A stretch of 64,000 nt of DNA from assembly GCA_040901795.1 (NCBI GenBank), contig JBBDYH010000148.1, positions 1 to 64,000 of the forward strand, written 5' to 3'. The DNA is from JBBDYH01 sp040901795. GTDB lineage: Bacteria > Planctomycetota > Planctomycetia > Pirellulales > JALHPA01. The notes below the pieces were generated by a model. That model saw only the letters and a list, made by a program, of their open reading frames with translations, did not search any database and was not told the origin of the DNA. The stretch's first letter is position 1; every line of letters begins with the position of its first letter. A program made the position numbers and the translations under genes. Positions 43,247 through 51,712 of this stretch are shown in pieces.

Positions 43247-43753
43247 TTATCTGATCGCATACTCCAACGATACAGTGCCGGTGCTGGGATAGATTTTGTG
43301 TCCGGTCAATTTCAGCCTCGCCTGCGTCGCGGGAGGTGGAAAGAGCGGTATCCCACCGCCAAGGAGCACCGGAACGATACCCACTTCGACCGTATCGACA
43401 ACTCCGGCTTCGAGCAGGCTTCGAAACAAGCCGCCGCCGAATAACCAGATATCCTTGCCCGGCCTGGCTCGCAGCGCGGCCAAGAATTCCTTCGGCCCCT
43501 CGGCAACGATCGTGACGTCGGGGTAGTCGGCCTGCTTGAGCGTCCGCGAAAAGACGTACGTCTTCAAGCCCATACCAACCCCCTCGCGTCCCAGAGTCTC
43601 GAACGTTCGGCGGCCGACAAGCGCTACATCAAACTCTCTAAACAGATCGCCGAAATCGATCTCCGGATCGATGATGATCCAATCCGCTTCGCCCTTTGGC
43701 CCTGCAATGTATCCGTCCAAGCTCATCGCGACCGCGTAGCGAACTCGTCGCAT
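43247..43753 (-). CDS. Dihydrofolate reductase family protein (RibD C-terminal type)
   Basis: A 168-residue protein of the DHFR-like fold. MRRVRYAVAMSLDGYIAG begins the family. VALVGRRTFETLG and IWLFGGGLFRSLLEAGVVDTVEVGIVPVLLGGG form the NADPH site. Many such proteins reduce pteridine- or pyrimidine-like substrates, and few are real DHFRs. No folate genes adjoin it. The start is well placed before the repeat-like gap at 43754-43880. Confidence 0.85.
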   Translation of the reverse strand: MRRVRYAVAMSLDGYIAGPKGEADWIIIDPEIDFGDLFREFDVALVGRRTFETLGREGVGMGLKTYVFSRTLKQADYPDVTIVAEGPKEFLAALRARPGKDIWLFGGGLFRSLLEAGVVDTVEVGIVPVLLGGGIPLFPPPATQARLKLTGHKIYPSTGTVSLEYAIR

Positions 43754-43828
43754 GGTGACCTCCGCGTACGTTGCCCATGCTGCCCTACATCGGCGAATAT
43801 TGAATCACGGACGGAACTTCTGGTCAAA

Positions 43829-43886
43829 CGTACGCTCCAGTACCCCAGTACGTCGTACTCCGTATTGCGCACTTCGTACTCCGTCC
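43829..43886. repeat. GTAC-phrase repeat
   Basis: Imperfect units built on GTACTCCGTA/ACTTCGTACTCC. A related phrase occurs at 46459-46503. They look like decayed copies of one intergenic sequence. Confidence 0.5.
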
Positions 43887-43916
43887 TTCATCTTTCGTCT
43901 GTGTCGTAAACTGCCA

Positions 43917-43946
43917 TTGACCTTCGTTGACTTCCTACGTTATTAT
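43917..43946 (+). promoter_or_regulatory. Promoter of the BlaI-like gene
   Basis: TTGACC (43917-43922), 18 bases, TATTAT (43941-43946). A second TTGACT at 43927 is also present but the spacing would be poor. The operator starts five bases after the -10 box. Confidence 0.5.
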
Positions 43947-43950
43947 GATG

Positions 43951-43967
43951 TACGTCGCAACGACGTA
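43951..43967. promoter_or_regulatory. BlaI-type operator
   Basis: A perfect dyad TACGTCG-CAA-CGACGTA (17 bases) lying just downstream of the -10 box and 14 bases before the BlaI-like start codon. The TAC...GTA ends match sites of BlaI/MecI/CopY repressors, so the gene is probably self-regulated. Confidence 0.7.
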
Positions 43968-43981
43968 GATAGAAAAGCCCT

Positions 43982-44389
43982 ATGAGCAAGCGCAAACCAC
44001 TCCACGGCCTGGGTGAGCTGCAAGCCGAGGTGATGGAGATCGTCTGGGCCAAGGGCGAAGCGACCGTCGCCGACGTGGTCGAGATCATCGCCCGCCGGCG
44101 GCCGGTCACTTACACCACCGTGCTTGTCGCCATGCAAAAGCTCACCCAAAAGGGCTGGCTCAAGCACAAGAGCGTTGGCCGCGCCTACGTGTATAGTCCG
44201 CGGCGATCCCGCGAACAGGTGCACGGGGGACTACTGAAGGACTTTCTTCGCTCCGCGTTTCGCGGCGATCCGCGGTTGCTGCTCTCGCAGCTTCTCGATG
44301 CCCAACCCATGAGCGCCGCAGAGCTGGACGATCTGCGGCGGCTCATCGAACAACGCAAAAAGGAGCTTGGCCGTGACTCAGCTTCTTAA
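43982..44389 (+). CDS. BlaI/MecI/CopY family repressor
   Basis: A 135-residue winged-helix repressor. LGELQAEVMEIVWAKGEATVADVVE and RPVTYTTVLVAMQKLTQKGWLKH (recognition helix TYTTVLVAMQKL) are typical. The C-terminal helix (PMSAAELDDLRRLIEQRKKEL) is for dimerisation. In the family, an M56 peptidase partner cleaves the repressor when a signal arrives. That partner is the next gene, starting 17 bases before this one ends. The operator upstream is at 43951-43967. Confidence 0.92.
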   Translation: MSKRKPLHGLGELQAEVMEIVWAKGEATVADVVEIIARRRPVTYTTVLVAMQKLTQKGWLKHKSVGRAYVYSPRRSREQVHGGLLKDFLRSAFRGDPRLLLSQLLDAQPMSAAELDDLRRLIEQRKKELGRDSAS

Positions 44390-46334
44390 CTGGCTGGCGG
44401 CCGACGGCTGGCCGCGGTTTGCGGCCGATGCCCTATGGCAATCGACGCTAATCGGGCTAATCGCCGCCGCGAGCATTCGCTGGATCGCCCGGCGCGCCCC
44501 GACTCGCGCCTGCCTATGCCTTACGGCAATCGCGGCCGCTGTGGCCCTACCGGTCGCCTCGGCGGCTGCGCGTTGGGCGGATTGGGGAGTTTTCCGGCGC
44601 ACCGTTGTCATGGAAACCACGCGTGTCGCCGTCATAAGCCAAAGCCCGACTGCAACTAGGGAGGGACGAACGGGCCAAGCGACCGATGTATCCTTCGCAT
44701 CGCACGAGCCGCTCCAAAGCTCCTCACGGCAATCGAAGTCGAAATCGTTCAGCGCGACAACCGCTTTTATTGTGGCATGGTGCGTAGCTTCTACTGCAAT
44801 GTTGATACGGTTACTTGCCAGTGCCGTGCAAATTGGACATTTGCTGCGGTCGGCAGTGACCTGCAATAACCGGTGCATCTTAGCAGCGGTAGGCCAGGCA
44901 GCCCTACGGCTTGGGATCCGAGCGCCACGTGTGCTCGTGAGCGAAACGGTGCAATTGCCCACGGTGTTCGCCTTCGGCCGCGGCATGGTTTTGTTGCCGC
45001 CGGACGATTTGCATTACACGAGAGCCGCTCAGGGTGCATCGAGTGTGCATAGCCGCTGGTATGCGATCTTATGTCATGAACTGGGGCACGTACGCCGGCG
45101 CGACGGTTGGAATCGGTTGGCGATAGAGGCCGCGACGGCTCTATTGCCCTGGCAACCGCTCTTGTGGTGCTTGCGACGCCAGTTCCTGCGCAATGCTGAA
45201 GAGGCATGCGACGATTGGGCGGTGGCCAGCGGCGCCGATCCAATCGAGTTTGCAACCGTACTGACAGAATATATCCCGACTGTTCCTCATCTACTTTTGG
45301 GAGCCTCGATTATGAGCATGGATGCGAAACACAGAATCCTGCGTTTACTTGCTTTACGCGCAACGCCGCGGCCACGAACGACGCGTTGGCAGTTGATGGC
45401 GATTATCCTCGTCGCTTGTGCTGTGGTCGCCGGCGTCTCGCTGGCACAACACGGCGACACCGAACAAGACAAGAAGGCCGATCGGTCAGCTTCCAGGCCG
45501 GACGCCAAAGCAGACAATTCCCACGAACGCAGCCGGCCCCAGTCGGAGGAGAAGTTCGTATACCGGCTGGAGCCGCCTGACATCGTCAAGATCCAGCCGT
45601 TGCGGTTGCTGCCGAAAGCGCCCCAGCGCATCGAAAAGCTCGACGTATTGGGTATCCAGGTTGACACTGTCTTGGCACAGTCCCACACTCGTCTGCTCTA
45701 CGTCGTCTCGCCTGATGGCGACGTAAACCTGGGAGCCCTATTCGGTCGGGTCCAAGTGGCCGGTCTGAGTGTCCATGAAGCGACCGACGAAATCGAAAAA
45801 CATTTGCGCAAGCGGCTGCGTGAGCCAAAAGTGGCTCTTAGCATCGTTGAGAAAGCGAACACCGACGACATCGGTGGCATACACTCAATTGCGGTCGACG
45901 GGTATTTGAATCTTGGGGCCTATGGGCAAGTGTACGTCAGTGGCATGTCGATCGAAGAAGCGCGGGAGGCGATTGAGAAGAGATTGAGCAAACACTTCGA
46001 AAGACCCACCGTCTCGATGGAGATCTTTGCATACAACAGCAAGGTTTACTACGTGATTCTCGAAGGTGGGCCACAGGAGGATCACCTTCATCGGTTCCCC
46101 TGGACCGGCAACGAAACCGTCCTGGACGCGATCGCACAGTGCAGTCTGCGAATGAAGCCGCCGGTACGAATTTGGATCAGCCGCAAAAACCCGAAAGGCG
46201 CCAACGAGTTCGAGCAATTGCCGGTCGATTGGCAGCAGCTTTTGCAAGACGCCCACGCCTACAAGATCTTCCCGGGCGATCGAGTCTACATTCACGGCGC
46301 TGAGTTGCTCGACCAACGCCCTGTCGGTCGCTAA
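44373..46334 (+). CDS. M56 (BlaR1-like) peptidase fused to polysaccharide-export-like domains
   Basis: A 653-residue protein beginning at GTG 44373, seven bases after GGAG. The first 340 residues are a BlaR1/MecR1-type membrane peptidase: helices near 20-75 and 125-150, the metal motif CHELGHVRRRD near 228 (HExxH), and the NAEEACDDWA Glu region near 265. After a further helix near 335 (LMAIILVACAVVAGVSLA), about residues 390-520 contain two segments like the polysaccharide export (Wza/BexD) N-terminal domain: YRLEPPDIVKI, then VSPDGDVNLGALFGRVQVAGLSVHEA, then VDGYLNLGAYGQVYVSGMSIEEA. A domain with FPGDRVYIHG closes the protein. The fusion suggests a sensor of glycan or export state that releases the BlaI repressor; this is inference. 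Confidence 0.8.
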   Translation: MTQLLNWLAADGWPRFAADALWQSTLIGLIAAASIRWIARRAPTRACLCLTAIAAAVALPVASAAARWADWGVFRRTVVMETTRVAVISQSPTATREGRTGQATDVSFASHEPLQSSSRQSKSKSFSATTAFIVAWCVASTAMLIRLLASAVQIGHLLRSAVTCNNRCILAAVGQAALRLGIRAPRVLVSETVQLPTVFAFGRGMVLLPPDDLHYTRAAQGASSVHSRWYAILCHELGHVRRRDGWNRLAIEAATALLPWQPLLWCLRRQFLRNAEEACDDWAVASGADPIEFATVLTEYIPTVPHLLLGASIMSMDAKHRILRLLALRATPRPRTTRWQLMAIILVACAVVAGVSLAQHGDTEQDKKADRSASRPDAKADNSHERSRPQSEEKFVYRLEPPDIVKIQPLRLLPKAPQRIEKLDVLGIQVDTVLAQSHTRLLYVVSPDGDVNLGALFGRVQVAGLSVHEATDEIEKHLRKRLREPKVALSIVEKANTDDIGGIHSIAVDGYLNLGAYGQVYVSGMSIEEAREAIEKRLSKHFERPTVSMEIFAYNSKVYYVILEGGPQEDHLHRFPWTGNETVLDAIAQCSLRMKPPVRIWISRKNPKGANEFEQLPVDWQQLLQDAHAYKIFPGDRVYIHGAELLDQRPVGR

Positions 46335-46887
46335 TTCACTTCGCCCAGCGGCCGGCGCTGGTCTGTTTTTGACCAGGCGCTTGAAATTGTGCCAACGGAT
46401 CGGTAAAGTGTACGGATGATCAAATACCGATAGGCGGAAATGATTGCATTCCGCCAGCGTGCTCCGTACCCGCTTGCACTCGGTACCGCGTACTTCGTCG
46501 TCCGCGGATTCACGCCAAAATCAAGTCGTATCCACCGGTTCTCAGTTTCAGCTCACCCATGAAACATCGCCCAGCGCCAAGAAATCACCACCCTCCCACG
46601 CTTGCCCCGAATTCACATCCTCTTACTAACGATGGCCTTATGGTTTTCGTCCGCCGGCAAACCGTTCGACTTTCTGGCGCTTGACCCCCCCCTCTGCGTT
46701 TTTTTATACGCGCGCCAAAAAGTCGTTTCCGTCATTGCCCATCCAAGCATGCCGCAACAATCATCCCCGTATCTCTCCGCCATCCCCCTTATCCCCTCAT
46801 TGATTTGACCGCCTCCTGCGCCTCCAGTAGCTTGGTGGTCGTTGCCCGCCATTCTGCTACGGTTTTCCTTACTCCGCGAGGTCGCTG
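46335..46887. other. Gap without a gene; repeats and a possible hairpin
   Basis: The first part has a hairpin CTGGTC-TGTTTTT-GACCAG (46358-46376) that may end the BlaI/M56 transcript. A GTAC-phrase repeat follows at 46459-46503. A pyrimidine-rich phrase near 46775-46805, read on the other strand as GAGGGGATAAGGGGG, also appears in variants near 18.5 kb and 24.8 kb. A 100-codon frame at 46613-46915 on the minus strand has no family look and is not called. Confidence 0.45.
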
Positions 46888-47946
46888 ATGGAACCCGCCT
46901 CCGCAAATCAAACACAATTCTCCCCGTCTGCCGGTCCCTTCGGCGCTTTATCCCGCCGCGAGGTGATTACCACCGCGTTGGCCGTTGGACCTACCGCGGC
47001 CTTGGCGTCGCTGGCCTCCGCTCAGGACGCGAAGAGCGAACCCCGCCCACAAGCCAGCGCCCTTCGCGGTTCGCCGATCGTCTACAACATGAAGAAGTCG
47101 ATCAATCAGTGGGCGTTCCCCTATCCCGACCGGATGACGCTGGAGGAATGCCTATCGCTGGCCAAGCGAGCCGGCTTCGACGGCATCGAGCTCAACTACG
47201 ACCTCGACAACGACTTGTCGCCCAAATCGGGCGCCAAGGAGTATCGCGCCATCCGCCGCATGGCCGAAGCCATCGGCATCCAGATCAGCGGACTCTGCAG
47301 TTTCCTCTTCTGGCCCTATCCGCTGACCAGCAACGAACCCGCGAAACGTAAGCGCGGACTGGAGTTGGCCGGCCTGATGGCTCAGGCGGCGCACGAGCTG
47401 GGCGTCGAGAATCTGTTGGTCGTGCCGGGCGCCGTGCACATCCCCTGGCGGACCGATCACGACCCGGTGCCCAACGATGTCTGCGACCAGCGTGCCCGGG
47501 AAGCCATCGGCTCGCTCGTCAAACAGGCGGAAAAGCTCAACGTCTCGCTCAACATTGAGAACATCTTCTTCAATGGCTACCTAATGACGCCGATGGAGAT
47601 GAACGATTTCGTCGATAGCTTCCAGAGCGAGCACGTCCGCGTGCATTTCGACACCGGCAACATCGCGATCTTCCAGTACCCTGAGCACTGGGTTCCGATC
47701 CTTGGTCAGCGGATCAAGAACATCCACTTCAAGGAGTTCACCAAGAAGGGGACCGACTACTCGCTGGAAACGTTCCGGCCGCTGCTGGACGGCACCACCA
47801 ACTGGCCCGCGGTCATGGAGGCGCTCGACAAGGTCGGCTACCGCGATTACTTAACGTTCGAGTATTTTCATCCGTACCCGCACTATCCCGAGGCCTTGAT
47901 CTATCAAACGTCCGATTCCCTGGATCGGATGTTAGGGAGGAAGTAG
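46888..47946 (+). CDS. Exported sugar phosphate isomerase/epimerase-like TIM-barrel protein
   Basis: A 352-residue protein with a Tat-like signal (LSRREVITTALAVG, twin Arg near residue 25) and a cleavage region near LASAQDA. The xylose-isomerase-like barrel follows: GFDGIELNYDLDND (Glu near 103), NLLVVPGAVHIPW, NVSLNIENIFFNGYLMTP (Glu near 222), VRVHFDTGNIAIF (Asp near 250), KNIHFKEF, and LTFEYFHPYP. The acids and His that bind metal are all present. It is close to hydroxypyruvate isomerase and related epimerases. It begins the glycan cluster, with the sialidase-like gene three bases after it. Confidence 0.85.
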   Translation: MEPASANQTQFSPSAGPFGALSRREVITTALAVGPTAALASLASAQDAKSEPRPQASALRGSPIVYNMKKSINQWAFPYPDRMTLEECLSLAKRAGFDGIELNYDLDNDLSPKSGAKEYRAIRRMAEAIGIQISGLCSFLFWPYPLTSNEPAKRKRGLELAGLMAQAAHELGVENLLVVPGAVHIPWRTDHDPVPNDVCDQRAREAIGSLVKQAEKLNVSLNIENIFFNGYLMTPMEMNDFVDSFQSEHVRVHFDTGNIAIFQYPEHWVPILGQRIKNIHFKEFTKKGTDYSLETFRPLLDGTTNWPAVMEALDKVGYRDYLTFEYFHPYPHYPEALIYQTSDSLDRMLGRK

Positions 47947-47948
47947 CA

Positions 47949-49163
47949 ATGAGTCTGAAATCTCCTCGCTCCCGTGCCGGTCAGCGGCGCGTCGATCTAG
48001 CAGGCACACTCCGGGACGTGGGACAGACATTCCTGTCTGCCAAACAAGGCTGGCAAGAATGCCAGCCCCACGGCGCATGCTGGGCGATGCTTGCTGCGCT
48101 GATCGTCTGCGTTGGCGTCAGCCCAGCCCTCGCCGCCGACCCTCCCTCCCCCAACCGCGCCGGGATCGTTAAGAGCCAATTCATCTACGAAAAAGCCCCC
48201 TTCCCCGAATGTCACGCCTCGACGATTGTCGAGTCCAACGGCGGCGTCGCCTCCGCCTGGTTCGGCGGCACCGAAGAGGGCAACCGCGACGTAGGTATCT
48301 GGCTTTCGCGCTATGTCGACGACCGCTGGACCGCGCCAGTCGAAGTCGCCAACGGCATCGATGCTCAAAACGCCGCCGACAAGCAAACGAAGCGCTACCC
48401 CTGTTGGAATCCCGTCCTCTTCCAGCCGCGCGAAGGGCCGCTAATGCTCGCTTACAAGGTCGGCCCAAGTCCTAGCACGTGGTGGGGGATGCTCATCACT
48501 TCCGACGGCGGCGGAAAGACGTGGTCGCAACCACGGCGATTGCCCGAGGGCATCCTGGGCCCAATCAAAAACAAACCCGTCCAGCTTGCCAGCGGCGAAA
48601 TCCTCGCGGGATCGAGTTCGGAGCATAAAGGCTGGCGCGTTCACTTCGAGCGAACCAGCGACGGCGGCAAGACCTGGCAGGCGACCGCGCCGGTGAACGA
48701 TGGCAAGACGATCGGAGCGATTCAGCCCAGCATTCTGCTCCACGGGCAGGACCGGCTGCAAGCCATCGGCCGCTCGCAACAGCGGCGGATCTTTGAGATC
48801 TGGTCGAACGACGCCGGCCGCACCTGGGGCGAGATGTCGCTCACCACGCTCCCCAATCCCAATTCGGGCATCGACGCGGTCACCTTGGCCGACGGTCGGC
48901 ATGTACTCGTATACAATCACACACTGCGCGGCCGCAGTCCCTTGAACGTCGCGGTATCAAAGGACGGCAAACAGTGGCAAACCGCCGTGGTGCTCGAAGA
49001 TCAGCCGGGCGAATATTCGTATCCAGCCGTCATTCAATCCAGCGACGGGTTGGTTCACGTGACCTACACCTGGAAGCGCCAACGTGTCCGCCACGTCGTC
49101 CTCGATCCATCGAAGTTTGAATTGCGGCCGCTGGAGAATGGCAACTGGCCGCGGCAACTGTAG
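47949..49163 (+). CDS. Sialidase-like (BNR/Asp-box) exported protein
   Basis: GGAGG lies eight bases before the ATG at 47949. The 404-residue product has a late signal-like segment (MLAALIVCVGVSPALAADP from about residue 47). The 46 residues before it are partly encoded by a two-hairpin repeat (48017-48072), so an inner ATG at 48087 is an alternative start. The six-bladed beta-propeller has Asp-boxes SDGGGKTWS, SDGGKTWQ and NDAGRTWGE. The family includes exo-sialidases and relatives acting on other glycans. A catalytic Tyr may lie in VTYTWKRQRVRH. It is tied to the preceding gene by three bases. Confidence 0.82.
   Translation: MSLKSPRSRAGQRRVDLAGTLRDVGQTFLSAKQGWQECQPHGACWAMLAALIVCVGVSPALAADPPSPNRAGIVKSQFIYEKAPFPECHASTIVESNGGVASAWFGGTEEGNRDVGIWLSRYVDDRWTAPVEVANGIDAQNAADKQTKRYPCWNPVLFQPREGPLMLAYKVGPSPSTWWGMLITSDGGGKTWSQPRRLPEGILGPIKNKPVQLASGEILAGSSSEHKGWRVHFERTSDGGKTWQATAPVNDGKTIGAIQPSILLHGQDRLQAIGRSQQRRIFEIWSNDAGRTWGEMSLTTLPNPNSGIDAVTLADGRHVLVYNHTLRGRSPLNVAVSKDGKQWQTAVVLEDQPGEYSYPAVIQSSDGLVHVTYTWKRQRVRHVVLDPSKFELRPLENGNWPRQL
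48017..48072. repeat. Two-hairpin palindromic element inside a coding start
   Basis: Outer arms CGTGG and CCACG enclose two hairpins: CAGACA-TTCC-TGTCTG (48024-48039) and GGCTGGCA...TGCCAGCC (48048-48067). It lies in frame in the leader of the sialidase-like gene. Confidence 0.75.
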
Positions 49164-49257
49164 GGAACGGCCGAAGCTTGCCCGCCGTGGCGGGTGCCCT
49201 TCCGTTGGGCAAGTCGATATAGCAACGCCGAATCGCCACAGAGGGCGTTCCCTACAG
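49158..49257. repeat. Composite REP/MITE-like element, copy 1
   Basis: The right end (49235-49257) matches the RAYT terminal repeat with one mismatch, in inverted orientation. The left end begins CTGTAGGGAACGGCCGAAGC and contains a CCCGCC/GGCGGG hairpin. The copy at 55311-55423 has the same two ends in the opposite order. No gene inside. It may be moved in trans by the RAYT at 29132. Confidence 0.8.
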
Positions 49258-49294
49258 ACCAGGCAATTGGTCAAGATCTTTCTCGGAGACACCC

Positions 49295-50662
49295 ATGAAC
49301 CATCCGACGTCCAACCGCCGCCAATTCCTGCAATCCACCGGCGCCCTCGCCGCCGGGACCGCCATCACAGCTTATTTCTTTGCAACGCAAAAGACGCTCG
49401 CCCAGGAATCCAAATCCGCCAACGATCGTCCCCACATCGGCCAGATCGGCTGCGGTGGGCAAGGCAATGGGATTACACGGGGCGCCGCGCGGTTTGGGGA
49501 AGTCGTCGCCGTCTGCGATGTCGATCGCCAGCATGCTGAGCAGGCGAAGGCGCGACAAGGCCGCGGTAAGGCGGAGATGTTCGAAGACTATCGCAAGCTG
49601 CTCGATCGCAAAGACATCGACGTCGTCACCATCGGCACGCCCGACCATTGGCACACCAAGATCGCCATTGAGGCAATGCAGGCCGGCAAGGACATGTACT
49701 GCGAAAAGCCGCTGACGCTGACCGTCGACGAAGGCAAGCTGATCTGCCGCGTCGCGAAAGAGACGAAGCGCGTTTTCCAGGTCGGCACGCAGCAGCGCAG
49801 CGACGGACCGTTTGCCAAGGCGGTCGCACTCTGCCGCGAAGGGCGGCTAGGAAAAATTAACCGCATCGTAGTCGCCATCGGCGGTGGCGAGCGAGGCGGG
49901 CCCTTCAAGAAGCAGGAGCCGCCGCCACACCTCAATTGGGAAATGTGGCTCGGCCAGGCCCCATTGGTTGAATACATCCCACAGCGTTGCCATGCCCAGT
50001 TTCGCTGGTGGTTCGAATACTCCGGCGGCAAGATGACCGATTGGGGCGCGCACCATGTTGATATTGCCCATTGGGCGCTGGGCGCCGACGACACTTCGCC
50101 CGTTTCGTTTGACGGTAAGGCGGAGTTCCCGGTGCCTTTCAGCAACGGCTATCCGACCGTCGACGACGCCTACAACACCGCGACGCAGTTTGAGATCCAT
50201 ACGAAGTTCGCCGACGGCACGGAGCTGGTCATCACCGATCGGATCGGCAAGCACTACGAGACCAGCATCCCGGAAAAGATTCTCGATCGCGGCAACGGCG
50301 TCTTGATCTACGGCGAGAAGAGCGATCTTTTCGTCAACCGCGACGGGCGCCGACTGTCGGGCCAAGCGGTCGACGAAGAAAAGGAAAACCCGTTGCCTGA
50401 GGATGCCATTGCTAAGGTTCGCAAGGGCGCCAAGCGCGGCCACATGGAAGACTTCTTCGACTGCGTGAAGACTCGCAAGACGCCGGTCTCCGATGTCTTC
50501 TCACACCACCGTGTGATGACGACCTGCCACCTGGCGAACATTTGCATCCGGCTCGGACGTCCGCTCAAGTGGGACCCCGAGAAAGAGCAGATCGTCGGCG
50601 ACGAGGACGCCAACGGCTGGATCAAGCGCGAACAGCGCAAAGGATACGAAATCAAGGTTTGA
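49295..50662 (+). CDS. Exported Gfo/Idh/MocA oxidoreductase, Tat signal
   Basis: A 455-residue dehydrogenase-like protein with a Tat signal (SNRRQFLQSTGALAAG at residues 6-21) and cleavage near AQESKS. The Rossmann motif is IGQIGCGGQGNGITRG near residue 50. The EKP motif MYCEKPLTLTVDEG is near residue 133. The C-terminal half has KMTDWGAHHVDIAHWALG with the conserved His pair, and GHMEDFFDCVKTRKTP. Planctomycetes have many such exported members, often in glycan clusters. The substrate is probably a sugar from the neighbouring enzymes. It ends 11 bases inside the converging gene at 50652. Confidence 0.9.
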   Translation: MNHPTSNRRQFLQSTGALAAGTAITAYFFATQKTLAQESKSANDRPHIGQIGCGGQGNGITRGAARFGEVVAVCDVDRQHAEQAKARQGRGKAEMFEDYRKLLDRKDIDVVTIGTPDHWHTKIAIEAMQAGKDMYCEKPLTLTVDEGKLICRVAKETKRVFQVGTQQRSDGPFAKAVALCREGRLGKINRIVVAIGGGERGGPFKKQEPPPHLNWEMWLGQAPLVEYIPQRCHAQFRWWFEYSGGKMTDWGAHHVDIAHWALGADDTSPVSFDGKAEFPVPFSNGYPTVDDAYNTATQFEIHTKFADGTELVITDRIGKHYETSIPEKILDRGNGVLIYGEKSDLFVNRDGRRLSGQAVDEEKENPLPEDAIAKVRKGAKRGHMEDFFDCVKTRKTPVSDVFSHHRVMTTCHLANICIRLGRPLKWDPEKEQIVGDEDANGWIKREQRKGYEIKV

Positions 50663-51680
50663 TCTCGTCCACCGTCCCGAGTCGGTACGTCGTCGTCCAC
50701 GACATCGACTGGGCTGGACCAAGGTCGACGTTCACGAACGGCTCCGGACAGATCGCCGTCGACGTCACCCACAGCCGCAGCTCCGAAACATCGAAATGGT
50801 GCGCGATCACCATTCGCCCGCCCGTGCGGCGATTGGTGATCGTGATGTCGAACGAAGGTCGTAAGGCAAACCCTCCCCCCAGTTCCGCGACGCGCTTCGG
50901 CTGTCCTTTGAAGTAGATCATCAATGGTTTTTCGACTTTGTCAGTGAACGTCAATCGCCGCCCATCAAACCTGGCCGGCCCCTCGACCTCGGCCTGCAGA
51001 TCTTCGCTCAGCTCCAGCTCGTACGATGGCCCGATCAGCTCGTCGTCGATGCGGATGAAGTTGTGGTTGTAGCTGGCGGTTTTGATGTCCTTGCCCTCGA
51101 TGTTTTTGAGCGTGCGCTCGATTTCAAACGCGGGTTGGTCGTCGACCAGTCGCATGGACTTGTTATAGCGATAACCCCAATCAACATCCGTGCGGAGCTC
51201 GTGCTGGAATGAAACAGATTGGCCGCGGCCGCCCGAGGAATGTGACCAACGACCCGCGTCGAGCACCGGATACTTCGTCGAAAAGTGATACGGCTTGTCA
51301 TCGATCCGCCGCAGCAATCCCACGCCGATTTTCAGAAATGGTTCGCCCGCCTTGGCGCGCTCGTAACCGGGCGGGTTCTGAATGCCGAACTCGTCCGTTG
51401 GGCCCACGCCATGCTCGAAGTTTGTCGGATCGTGCGGCGTTCGCCACAAGCCGAAGAACGTATGGCCGCGGTATTTCGCCTGGGCAATGTGCCCTGCCCA
51501 GTCGAACCGCGTGCCGCGATAAAACCCCTTCACCGCATCGACGAGCATCACTGTGACGCGCGTGCCCGTGTCATTGCGCAGGACGCGATGAGGGTAGTCG
51601 GTAGGATCGTCGGACGAGCGGGCCGAGGGAACGCAGACAAACGCCCAGGCGACGCATGCAATAAGAATGAAATGTCTCAT
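50652..51680 (-). CDS. Exported galactose mutarotase-like protein
   Basis: The ATG at 51680 gives a 342-residue protein with a signal peptide (FILIACVAWAFVCVPSARSS). The longer frame to 51800 runs into the sulfatase gene and is not used. Beta-rich sequence such as GTRFDWAGHIAQAKYRGHTFFG, NHNFIRIDDELIGPSYEL and a final SWTTTYRLGTV fits a mutarotase-like beta-sandwich (supersandwich). Family active residues cannot be placed with certainty. It follows the sulfatase by 32 bases on the same strand, so the two are likely one operon. Confidence 0.65.
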   Translation of the reverse strand: MRHFILIACVAWAFVCVPSARSSDDPTDYPHRVLRNDTGTRVTVMLVDAVKGFYRGTRFDWAGHIAQAKYRGHTFFGLWRTPHDPTNFEHGVGPTDEFGIQNPPGYERAKAGEPFLKIGVGLLRRIDDKPYHFSTKYPVLDAGRWSHSSGGRGQSVSFQHELRTDVDWGYRYNKSMRLVDDQPAFEIERTLKNIEGKDIKTASYNHNFIRIDDELIGPSYELELSEDLQAEVEGPARFDGRRLTFTDKVEKPLMIYFKGQPKRVAELGGGFALRPSFDITITNRRTGGRMVIAHHFDVSELRLWVTSTAICPEPFVNVDLGPAQSMSWTTTYRLGTVDEIKP

Positions 51681-51712
51681 AAATGTTCGTGTCGGCAACG
51701 AGTTGTTGGCGG

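Noticed and set aside
46613..46915. 100-codon minus-strand frame between the M56 and TIM-barrel genes
   Set aside because: No ribosome site and no family character, and its start lies in the leader of the next gene.
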